DNA of 64,000 nt from an uncultured Prevotella sp. GTDB lineage: Bacteria; Bacteroidota; Bacteroidia; Bacteroidales; Bacteroidaceae. A program made the translations under genes and the position numbers. The stretch lies in the NCBI GenBank assembly GCA_934183135.1, contig CAKPRX010000001.1, positions 16,925 to 80,924 on the forward strand, given 5' to 3'. The notes under the pieces are model-generated. The model made no database searches, was not told where the DNA came from, and was given only the letters and a program-made list of their open reading frames with translations. Below are positions 51,288 through 59,453 of this stretch, in pieces (the first letter of the stretch is position 1; the number at the start of each line of letters is the position of its first letter).

Positions 51288-53324
51288 CTACCGTACCACC
51301 TTTACACCTTTCTTTATATATAGGCCGTGGGGCATAGTGGCGGTGTGGGCGGGCAGGGCCTTGCCGTCGGGCGTGTAGGTGGGGCCGCCGGCCACGGGGT
51401 CGGCCATGGGGCCGTCGGCTATGCCCGTGGGAAGGTTGTCTACCAGCACCTCTACGGCATAGGCGGCGCTGCCGGCCGGACGGGTAAAGTAGGCTCTATA
51501 GCCCTGCATGGCCACGGGGGCTGACGCTACGGCCACGGCGCTGCCCTGGTCTAACAGCAGACGGGTGCCGTCGGCCTCCAGCGTGGTGGGGGCGAACACG
51601 CCCTGGAAGCCCCATCCGCCCTGGGTGTAGCCCTTGGGCTGACCGGCAAGCGTTACGCCGAGGAAGGAGTAAGGCGTGGCCACGTCCTGGGTAGCCTTGA
51701 CCAGGCAGGGCACACAGGCCCCTACCTCGCGGGTGGTGGCAAAGTGGTACTGGGCCTGCCCGCCACTGGTGCTGACGGTGCTGAACACGGCCATCTGGGC
51801 TCCCTCGCCGAAGTAGTAGGCGGCGAGCTGGGGTGTCAGGGCAAAGGGCAGGCACACGGGTGTCCACACGCCTGCCTCGATGGCGCGGCGCATCACCACG
51901 TTGACTCCCCCTGTGGCCGAGGCGGCGCGGGTGGCTATACGGGCATCGTCGTCGACCGTGTCGTCCAGATACAGGTTGGCTACATTCTTCGCGGCCACCT
52001 GGCCCTTTATCATGGCCAGGCGCGTGCCTATGAAGGCGCGCAGCAAGCGTACCGACTGCTCCCAGCTCACCCTGTTATCGGCCGTAGAGCTGCCCTTGTC
52101 GTCGTTACGGATGCTCCACAGCGCGAAGTTACGGGCTGCCGACTGTGCCATGAGGGTCTGCATCTCGTCGACCTTACCCTCCAGGTGTGCCTGGATGCCT
52201 CCGTCTATGAGCTGCTGCAGCCGGTGGCTCACTGCCGTGGCAAACCAGGGGTCGTCCCACAGGTGCTGTACCACGGGCTGCATCTTGCGGAAGCCGTCTG
52301 GAAAACGGTTGCGGTCAAAGTTGCAGTCGGCCAGCAGATGGGTGTAGAAGTAATTGCCTGCAAAATAGTCGTAGGTCTCGTTGTGGTTGCCATAGGCCAG
52401 GTCTTCGTCCCAGAGCGGGCCCAGGTGCAGGCGTGTATCGGGGGCGCCGCTGCCCTCGCGGTAGGAGTATATGCTGTAGAACCCGTCCCAGTTGGCCGTT
52501 ATCTCGGTGGCCAGGTACCAGTTGACGAGGGCCAGCGTGTCTACCAGCGCGCGGTAGCCCTTGACGGGGTCCACGTAGTCGTAGCCCTTGACCGAGGTGT
52601 CCATGTGGCCGCCTATGGTGGTGTTGAGATAGGTGCGTATCTCCTCGGCCAGCGTGGGGTTGGCCGTGAGCTTGTCGTCGGCAAACTCCGGATTCTTGAT
52701 CTGTACGTTGCCGTAGAAACCGCTGTTCCAGTAGAGGGCTATCTTGGGGTCGTCTACCTTGTCGGCGGCGTTGGCGTACTCCAGGAGCCAGCCCGTGTCC
52801 TCGTCGACGGGCACTCGCTTGTCGCGCACTTCCATCTGGTCCGATATCTGGTACGTGCCGCGGTAGGTGCCGTTCATCACCAGGTCGACCGCCATGGCCG
52901 CGGGACAGAACTCCAGGCCCATAAACCGGCCCAGGTGGTACGTGAGCGCGTTGCGCATAAGCGACTTGTCGTAGGTGTTGGCCAGCACGGTCCAGCTCTT
53001 GGCCTTGGCAAAGTCCTTGCCTAACAGCGCCACCTTGGAGTCAAACTTGAGCCGCCAGGGTTTCTTCCTGGCACTCCAGGTACTGTTTCCCCGGCCTCGC
53101 ACGCCGCCCTTGGCCAGCGTGTAGGTGGTGGTCTTGTCACCGTCTACCAGCGTCACCTTGCAGGGCAGGTAGTTGGTCTTGTCCGCGGGGTCGGCCCCGC
53201 TGGTAGTCTCTATATACAGGGTGGGCAAGTTGGTGTACTGGGCATAGGCGGCCCCTTGGGCCAGGGCGGTGGTGCCCTTGCCTATAAGCAGCGCCACCGC
53301 AAGCATCATTACGGTATGTTTCAT
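51288..53324 (-). CDS. Secreted CotH-family protein with C-terminal sorting-like tail
   Basis: The 678-residue protein has a signal peptide (about 1-22). A CotH (spore-coat kinase-like) domain spans about 35-430: GVRGRGNSTW, KNSWTVLANTYDKSLMRNAL-type text, YRGTYQISDQMEV and LGPLWDEDLAYG are family marks, with the last as the metal-binding Asp. CotH in spore formers is a protein kinase, but the role in Bacteroidetes is unknown. The C-terminal 200 residues are beta-rich, and the end (GLYIKKGVKVVR) resembles T9SS-type tails. Confidence 0.85.
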   Translation of the reverse strand: MKHTVMMLAVALLIGKGTTALAQGAAYAQYTNLPTLYIETTSGADPADKTNYLPCKVTLVDGDKTTTYTLAKGGVRGRGNSTWSARKKPWRLKFDSKVALLGKDFAKAKSWTVLANTYDKSLMRNALTYHLGRFMGLEFCPAAMAVDLVMNGTYRGTYQISDQMEVRDKRVPVDEDTGWLLEYANAADKVDDPKIALYWNSGFYGNVQIKNPEFADDKLTANPTLAEEIRTYLNTTIGGHMDTSVKGYDYVDPVKGYRALVDTLALVNWYLATEITANWDGFYSIYSYREGSGAPDTRLHLGPLWDEDLAYGNHNETYDYFAGNYFYTHLLADCNFDRNRFPDGFRKMQPVVQHLWDDPWFATAVSHRLQQLIDGGIQAHLEGKVDEMQTLMAQSAARNFALWSIRNDDKGSSTADNRVSWEQSVRLLRAFIGTRLAMIKGQVAAKNVANLYLDDTVDDDARIATRAASATGGVNVVMRRAIEAGVWTPVCLPFALTPQLAAYYFGEGAQMAVFSTVSTSGGQAQYHFATTREVGACVPCLVKATQDVATPYSFLGVTLAGQPKGYTQGGWGFQGVFAPTTLEADGTRLLLDQGSAVAVASAPVAMQGYRAYFTRPAGSAAYAVEVLVDNLPTGIADGPMADPVAGGPTYTPDGKALPAHTATMPHGLYIKKGVKVVR

Positions 53325-53366
53325 ATCTATTGTTTAGGTTTGTATCTTCTCTGAGGGTACTGGGTA

Positions 53367-53374
53367 CAAAAGTA
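53367..53374 (-). promoter_or_regulatory. -7 box for the CotH gene
   Basis: Minus-strand TACTTTTG fits TAnnTTTG, 42 bases before the ATG. No TTTG is seen at the -33 position. Confidence 0.5.
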
Positions 53375-53473
53375 AACATAATCTTTGAGAAACCACAGCT
53401 GTCGGGGCCTCTTTTTTTGGTCTCACACGGAGCAGCCGGGGGTGTTTAACATTTGTTAGTTACAGTCTGCAAC

Positions 53474-53896
53474 TGTATATTTATACCGTTTGGCACCGCT
53501 CTGCGTGGCGTTTTGGGGCACAGCGGCATGGGTCGCGCGTTTTTCGGCCATTCTCGGCGCACGTAGCAGCGACTTTTCGCGGTGCCGGAACGGTCATTAG
53601 CGAGCTAATGATGGTCGCGGCGACGCTAATGACCGTCTTTAGCCGCGCAGAGATGGTTCGGGGCATGAAAAAAGAGGACAAACCGAAAGGGCCAAAATAG
53701 CGTCAGAAAGCGCCCTAAAGGGCTCCAAAAACCGAAAAAGGCATCCTGGCGGAGGCGGAAAGGAGCGCCAAGACAGCCCGAAACAGCCCGAAACGCTCCG
53801 TAGAAGGTCGCCAAAACCGGAAAATGCCACGGGGCTGAGGGCCGTCATTTCTGCATAAATATGCAAAATCGGTCCCCGCCGCTGTATATTTATACA
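53474..53896. repeat. Diverged palindromic intergenic region, possible relative of copies A-C
   Basis: Most of the 816 bases between the CotH gene and the sialate esterase lack a convincing gene. TGTATATTTATACC (53474-53487), TGCATAAATATGCA (53852-53865) and TGTATATTTATACA (53883-53896) match the short palindromes of copies A-C. A central inverted repeat with 13-bp perfect arms (53590-53602 with 53624-53636) uses the same GGTCATTA word. The bulk sequence is not alignable by eye to A-C, so kinship is tentative. Confidence 0.5.
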
Positions 53897-53996
53897 TTAT
53901 CCGCTCCGCCATACTTACAATCTGTAAGCAGGTCATCCCGGGCTTCCGCGACAGCCACTCCGCCCCGCCCATCTGTAAAAAAAAGCGACTTTTTCC

Positions 53997-54027
53997 TTTG
54001 CCCTGCGCCTGCTTTTCATTAACTTTG
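53997..54027 (+). promoter_or_regulatory. Solo promoter repeat upstream of the sialate esterase gene
   Basis: TTTG (53997-54000), 19 bases and TAACTTTG (54020-54027) form a perfect promoter. After 7 bases comes TAGGCGGTGCCTCGG, which also follows the -7 box in the tandem arrays, so this is a single unit of that family. The leader to the ATG is about 110 bases. Confidence 0.75.
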
Positions 54028-54140
54028 CAAGAGATAGGCGGTGCCTCGGAAATCTCCCTGGGTACCCGTCTGCCATCATCCATATCGCTAACCCATAGCG
54101 GAGGCCTCTCTACGGCCACCGCTGCTATTCAGAAACAAAC

Positions 54141-56099
54141 ATGAAACAACAACGCGCATTACTCACATTGATGTTTATGCTGGTCACAACCTACATGATG
54201 GGCCAGCTGAGGCTTCCGGCTATCATAGCCGACCACATGGTGCTACAGGCAGGCCAACCGGCCAACATCTGGGGCTGGGCCAGCAAGGGCCAGCGGGTAA
54301 CGGTAACCATAGGCAGCCACCGTGTGGACACGCGGGCCGACCGCAAGGGGGCCTGGCACGTAGCTCTGCCGGCTATGGCCTACGGTGGCCCCTATACCAT
54401 GACGGTGGCAAGCGGCAAGGAGAGCATACGCGTAACCGACATACTCGTGGGCGAGGTATGGGTGGCCAGCGGACAGTCTAACATGGAGTTTCGCCTGAGC
54501 AGTGCCAACCGGGCCGACGAGGAGATAGCGGCGGCCACCAACACGCAGATAAGAGAGTTTGAAGCGGCCCACGCGCTGAGCCGCACACCTAATGACGACC
54601 TGGCAGGACACTGGACGGTAGCGTCGCCCCAGACGGCCGGCAATTTCTCGGCCGTGGCCTATCTCTTCGCCAGAGAGCTGGCCGGCAAGCTGCGCTGCCC
54701 GGTGGGAATAGTCAGAGCCTCCTGGGGTGGCACCGACATAGAGCCATGGATGAGCCTGGCGACCATGAGCAGGCTACCGCAATACAGCCAACAGATGAAG
54801 GAGCTGAGCACATCGGACATAACGGCCAACGAGGCGTTAGGAAGAAAGGTGGAGGCCGAGTTTGCCCAAGCGGTGGCTACAGAGCGGGGCGAGGCCGAAG
54901 GCTGGTACGCCACCAGCTGGGACAAGAGCAGTTGGGCGCCGCTCGATGTGCCTGGGGTATGGAAGGTGGACAGTCTGGCCAAGATAGACGGCGTAGTATG
55001 GACCACCACACACTTTGACGTGCCGGCAGCGAGGGCCGGCCAGGAGGCCGTCATATCCCTGGGCATGATAGACGATGACGACGTGGCATGGGTGAACGGC
55101 CACCGCGTAGGCAGCACCCAGGGATTTACCACGCTGCGACGCTACCCCATACCCGCGGGCATACTGAAAGCCGGGGCCAACGAGCTCACCATAAAGATAA
55201 TAGACAACCGCGGCAACGGGGGCTGCTACGGCCCCAAGCATCTGTACTACCTGCAGGTGGGCGACCAGCAGCTGCCCATCCTCGGCCATCCGTGGAAATA
55301 CCGCATAGCGGTGGTCAAGGACATGATGGGGTACGTGCCCGAGAGTCCCAACAGGTACCCCTCGCGCATATTCAATGCCATGGTGGCACCCATCTGTCGC
55401 TACCGCGTCAAGGGCACGCTGTGGTACCAGGGCGAGAACAACACCGACCGGGCCCAGGCATACGCGCCGCTGTTCCGGAGCATGATAACCGACTGGCGGC
55501 AGCAGTGGCAGCTGACCGACATGCCCTTCTACTGGGTGCAGCTGCCCAACTACAGGAAAGCCGCCGACACGCCCACCGAGAGCCCATGGGCCACCCTGCG
55601 CGCCGCGCAGAACGCAGCACTCGCCCTGCCCCACACGGGCCAGGCCGTAACCATCGACGTGGGCGACGCCAATGATGTACATCCGCACGACAAGCAGACG
55701 GTGGCTCACCGACTGGCCCTCATGGCGCTGCGGAACGACTACGGACAGACAGAGGTGTACTGCGACAGTCCACAGCCCGTCGAGGCGCATACCGATGCCG
55801 AGGGCAACGTGATGGTGAGCTTCGACCATGTGGCCCAGGGCCTTGAGGCCCATGGCCGCTACGGCTACGTCAACGCCTTTGCCCTGGCCGGTGCCGACGG
55901 CCACTACCAGTGGGCCCAGGCCGAGGTGGTGGGCCGCAGCCAGGTACGCCTACGCACGCCCCGGGGCATGGTTCCGGCCAAGGTACGCTACGCCTGGGCC
56001 GACAATCCGGACGACGCCAACCTGTACAACACCGCCGGGCTGCCGGCTACGCCCTTCGAGCTAAAAATAGACCGGAAAGGGCCCGCACCACGACAATAA
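54141..56099 (+). CDS. Sialate O-acetylesterase-like SGNH hydrolase
   Basis: The 652-residue protein has a signal peptide (about 1-21, ending MMGQ). A short N-terminal beta domain (LPAIIADHMVLQAGQPANIW) is typical of the family. The SGNH nucleophile is seen in GEVWVASGQSNMEF near 106-119. A jelly-roll insert near 255-370 (SSWAPLDVPGVWKVD to VAWVNGHRVGST) interrupts the hydrolase. KGTLWYQGENN near 420-430 is a later conserved block, and DANDVHPHDK near 509-518 carries the Asp-His pair. It removes O-acetyl groups from sialic acids or other glycans, fitting host-mucin use. Confidence 0.92.
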   Translation: MKQQRALLTLMFMLVTTYMMGQLRLPAIIADHMVLQAGQPANIWGWASKGQRVTVTIGSHRVDTRADRKGAWHVALPAMAYGGPYTMTVASGKESIRVTDILVGEVWVASGQSNMEFRLSSANRADEEIAAATNTQIREFEAAHALSRTPNDDLAGHWTVASPQTAGNFSAVAYLFARELAGKLRCPVGIVRASWGGTDIEPWMSLATMSRLPQYSQQMKELSTSDITANEALGRKVEAEFAQAVATERGEAEGWYATSWDKSSWAPLDVPGVWKVDSLAKIDGVVWTTTHFDVPAARAGQEAVISLGMIDDDDVAWVNGHRVGSTQGFTTLRRYPIPAGILKAGANELTIKIIDNRGNGGCYGPKHLYYLQVGDQQLPILGHPWKYRIAVVKDMMGYVPESPNRYPSRIFNAMVAPICRYRVKGTLWYQGENNTDRAQAYAPLFRSMITDWRQQWQLTDMPFYWVQLPNYRKAADTPTESPWATLRAAQNAALALPHTGQAVTIDVGDANDVHPHDKQTVAHRLALMALRNDYGQTEVYCDSPQPVEAHTDAEGNVMVSFDHVAQGLEAHGRYGYVNAFALAGADGHYQWAQAEVVGRSQVRLRTPRGMVPAKVRYAWADNPDDANLYNTAGLPATPFELKIDRKGPAPRQ

Positions 56100-56113
56100 A
56101 ATCCAACATTCTC

Positions 56114-56144
56114 TTTGTATTGTCTGCGGTTTTCACTAACTTTG
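56114..56144 (+). promoter_or_regulatory. Promoter of hflX
   Basis: TTTG (56114-56117), 19 bases and TAACTTTG (56137-56144) form a perfect promoter, 21 bases before the hflX ATG. Confidence 0.8.
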
Positions 56145-56165
56145 TCCACATATTATATATAATAG

Positions 56166-57413
56166 ATGAAAGAATTTGTAATTTCAGAGGCTAAAGCCGA
56201 GACTGCCGTACTGGTAGGCTTGATAACCAAAGAACAGGACGAAGAAAAAACCAAAGAATACTTAGACGAACTGGAATTTCTGGCTGACACGGCCGGTGCA
56301 GTAACCATCAAGCGGTTCACGCAGAAAGTGAACGGCCCCAACACGGTGACCTACGTAGGCAAGGGCAAGCTGGAGGAGATAAAACAGTACATAGCCGACG
56401 AGGAAGACCAGGACAGGGAGGTAGGAATGGTCATCTTTGACGATGAGCTGTCGGCCAAACAGATACGCAACATAGAGAATGAGCTCAAGGTGAAGATCCT
56501 GGACCGCACCAGTCTTATCCTGGACATATTCGCCATGCGCGCCCAGACCGCCAATGCCAAGACCCAGGTAGAGCTGGCCCAGTATCGCTACATGCTGCCC
56601 CGTCTGCAGCGCCTGTGGACACACCTGGAGCGTCAGGGCGGTGGCTCAGGCTCGGGCGGCGGCAAGGGCAGCGTGGGCCTGCGTGGCCCCGGCGAGACCC
56701 AGCTCGAGATGGACCGCCGTATCATCCTGCAACGGATAACACTACTAAAACAACGGCTGGTAGAGATAGACCGGCAAAAGAGCACACAGCGCAAGAACCG
56801 CGGCCGCATGGTGCGCGTGGCACTGGTGGGCTATACCAACGTGGGCAAGTCGACCATCATGAACCTGCTGGCCAAGAGCGAGGTGTTCGCCGAGAACAAG
56901 CTCTTCGCCACGCTCGACACCACGGTACGCAAGGTGGTGATAGACAACCTGCCCTTCCTGCTGGCCGACACGGTGGGATTTATCCGCAAGCTGCCCACAG
57001 ACCTGGTAGACTCGTTCAAGTCGACCCTGGACGAGGTGCGCGAGGCCGACCTGCTGGTACACGTGGTAGACATATCGCACCCCGACTTCGAGGAGCAGAT
57101 AGCGGTGGTAAACCAGACGCTCAAGGAGCTGGGGGCTGCCGACAAGCCCATGATGGTGGTGTTTAACAAGATAGACAACTACCACTGGGTAACCAAGGAG
57201 GAAGACGACCTGACTCCCCCAACACGCGAGAACATCACCCTGGACGAGCTGCGCCGCACGTGGATGGCACGCATGAGCGACAACTGCCTGTTCATATCGG
57301 CCCGCGAACGGCAGAACATTGACGATTTCCGCGAGTGGCTCTACCGCAAGGTGCGCGAGCTGCACGTGCAGAAATATCCATACAACGACTTTCTTTATCC
57401 AACTAACAATTAA
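56166..57413 (+). CDS. hflX: Ribosome-associated GTPase HflX
   Basis: The 415-residue protein starts with the HflX N-terminal region (EYLDELEFLADTAGAVTIKR, TYVGKGKLEEIK). A helical linker with the family signature GPGETQLEMDRR follows. The G domain has G1 GYTNVGKST near 222-230, G3 DTVGFIRKLP and G4 VFNKIDN. HflX splits stalled ribosomes during stress, especially heat. It is followed after 4 bases by the DUF4954 gene. Confidence 0.95.
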   Translation: MKEFVISEAKAETAVLVGLITKEQDEEKTKEYLDELEFLADTAGAVTIKRFTQKVNGPNTVTYVGKGKLEEIKQYIADEEDQDREVGMVIFDDELSAKQIRNIENELKVKILDRTSLILDIFAMRAQTANAKTQVELAQYRYMLPRLQRLWTHLERQGGGSGSGGGKGSVGLRGPGETQLEMDRRIILQRITLLKQRLVEIDRQKSTQRKNRGRMVRVALVGYTNVGKSTIMNLLAKSEVFAENKLFATLDTTVRKVVIDNLPFLLADTVGFIRKLPTDLVDSFKSTLDEVREADLLVHVVDISHPDFEEQIAVVNQTLKELGAADKPMMVVFNKIDNYHWVTKEEDDLTPPTRENITLDELRRTWMARMSDNCLFISARERQNIDDFREWLYRKVRELHVQKYPYNDFLYPTNN

Positions 57414-57417
57414 TCCA

Positions 57418-59271
57418 ATGAGCACAAACCGACTCTTAAACGAACAGGAAATCAACATTCTGGAAAACAACGGCTGCACCGCAGAGGACTGGACGGCCAT
57501 CAAGGTACACGAGGACTTCAGCCCCAGCTACATGCACAACGTAATGATGTATGGCGACATAGAGCTGGGCACCTTTGACACCAACGTAGAGGTGAGCCCG
57601 GGGTTCTTCAAGCACTCGGGCATACGCAACGCCACCCTGCGCAACGTAACCATAGGCAACAACTGCCTGATAGAAAACATAGGCAACTACATCAACAACT
57701 ATACGATAGGCGACGACTGCTATATAAGCAACGTGTGTGTCATGGAGACCACCGACGGGGCAACCTACGGCGAGGGCAACCTCATATCGGTACTCAACGA
57801 GGTGGGCGAGGGCAACCTGATGATGTTCAAGGAACTGAACAGCCAGTTTGCCGCCTTCATGGTAAACCACAACTCGGACCACGCGCTGCGCGACACGCTG
57901 CGGCGACTCATCAAGGAGGAAATACACTGCACGGACGTAGAGCGAGGCACCATAGGTAACCGGGTGAAGATAGTAAACACCAAGGAGATAATCAATACGG
58001 TGGCGACAGACGAGTGCGAAATAAGCGGAGCCGCACGCCTGAGCGACTGTACGCTCCAGGGCGCGGCCCAGCCTGTATACATAGGTACGGGGGTAATCTG
58101 CGAGAACTCTATCATATCCGATGGATCATCGGTGTTCAACTCGGTCAAGATACAGGACTGCTTCGTGGGCGAGGCATGCAAGATTTCTAACGGGTTCACG
58201 GCCTCGCAGAGTGTGTTCTTCGCCAACTCGTACATGAGCAACGGCGAGGCGTGTGCCGCGTTCTGCGGCCCGTTCACCGCGTCGCACCACAAGAGTTCGC
58301 TGCTCATCGGCGGACAGTTCTCGTTCTACAACGCGGGCTCGGCCACCAACTTCTCCAACCACGCCTACAAGATGGGGCCCATGCACTACGGCATCCTGGA
58401 GCGCGGCGTCAAGACCGCCAGCGGTGCCTACATCCTTATGCCGGCTAACATAGGCACCTTCTCGGTCTGCTTCGGCAAGCTGATGTACCACCCTGACACC
58501 CGCTGCCTTCCTTTCTCTTACCTCATCGCCTATGGTGACACCATGTATCTCTCACCAGGTCGCAACCTGACCACAGTGGGTCTGTACCGCGACATACGTA
58601 AGTGGCCCAAGCGCGACATACGTCCGCAGAGCCGCCACCGCAGCATCGTGAACTTTGACTGGCTGTCGCCTTTCTCTGTAAACGAGATTATCCAGGGCAA
58701 GGCCATCCTGGAGCGGCTGCGCGCAGCGTCGGGCGACAACGTGTCGACCTACAACTACCATGAGTATGTCATCAATGCGGCCTCGCTGCGCAAGGGCATC
58801 AAGTACTACGACATAGCCCTGCGCATATACATAGGTGCCGTGCTCAAGCGGGTCATCAAGCGCTATGGCGCGGTAGAGCCCCCCATCACCACGGTGGGCG
58901 AGGGCAACTGGAGCGACCTCTCGGGTCTGCTGCTGCCTACCTCGGAGGAGGAGCGGCTCTGTGAGCAGATCAAGGACGGTACCCTGGACGATGTGCAGAG
59001 CATCATCGCCGAGTTTGCCAAGATAGGCGACCATTACCGCGACTACCAGTGGGCCTGGACTTACCGCCTCATCCTGGACTACTACCATCTGGACCACATA
59101 GGCGAGGAGGACATAGCCCGCATCCATGCCGACTACATCGAGGCTCGCCGTCTATGGGTGGGCGAGATACGCAAGGACGCCGAGAAAGAGTACCACATGG
59201 GCGATGTGGAGCGCGAGGTGTTCGACAACTTTGTCGAGCTGCTCGACCATGAGATAGACTACGAGAACTAA
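57418..59271 (+). CDS. DUF4954 family protein
   Basis: From ATG 57418 the protein has 617 residues and no signal peptide. The first half has many hexapeptide-like turns (NATLRNVTIGNNCLIENIG, then YTIGDDCYISNVCVME), so it likely forms a left-handed beta-helix like sugar acyl- or nucleotidyl-transferases. The second half is helical. It matches the Bacteroidetes DUF4954 family; no reaction is known. The frame is open from 57319 inside hflX, but the start four bases after hflX is natural and both genes are probably cotranscribed. Confidence 0.88.
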   Translation: MSTNRLLNEQEINILENNGCTAEDWTAIKVHEDFSPSYMHNVMMYGDIELGTFDTNVEVSPGFFKHSGIRNATLRNVTIGNNCLIENIGNYINNYTIGDDCYISNVCVMETTDGATYGEGNLISVLNEVGEGNLMMFKELNSQFAAFMVNHNSDHALRDTLRRLIKEEIHCTDVERGTIGNRVKIVNTKEIINTVATDECEISGAARLSDCTLQGAAQPVYIGTGVICENSIISDGSSVFNSVKIQDCFVGEACKISNGFTASQSVFFANSYMSNGEACAAFCGPFTASHHKSSLLIGGQFSFYNAGSATNFSNHAYKMGPMHYGILERGVKTASGAYILMPANIGTFSVCFGKLMYHPDTRCLPFSYLIAYGDTMYLSPGRNLTTVGLYRDIRKWPKRDIRPQSRHRSIVNFDWLSPFSVNEIIQGKAILERLRAASGDNVSTYNYHEYVINAASLRKGIKYYDIALRIYIGAVLKRVIKRYGAVEPPITTVGEGNWSDLSGLLLPTSEEERLCEQIKDGTLDDVQSIIAEFAKIGDHYRDYQWAWTYRLILDYYHLDHIGEEDIARIHADYIEARRLWVGEIRKDAEKEYHMGDVEREVFDNFVELLDHEIDYEN

Positions 59272-59276
59272 GAGGG

Positions 59277-59296
59277 CCCCGGCATACGTGCCGGGG
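59277..59296 (+). terminator. Hairpin after the DUF4954 gene
   Basis: An 8-bp GC-rich perfect stem (CCCCGGCA with TGCCGGGG, 4-base loop) lies 5 bases after the stop. The T run is missing. Confidence 0.45.
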
Positions 59297-59453
59297 TCTG
59301 CCATAAAGGCCCAGATAACCATGGGTACTGGGCCTGCCATGACGGGCGGAGCGAAGACCGATTATCATAAAGAATGTTAAAGTCGTTGATAATACGGCCA
59401 CCGTTCCGTATATAATATAAGGTATAGACAACATAACACAAACAAACATAGCA

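Noticed and set aside
53715-54119. 134-codon minus-strand frame in region D
   Set aside because: It runs through the palindromes and the sialate esterase promoter and has no recognisable family.
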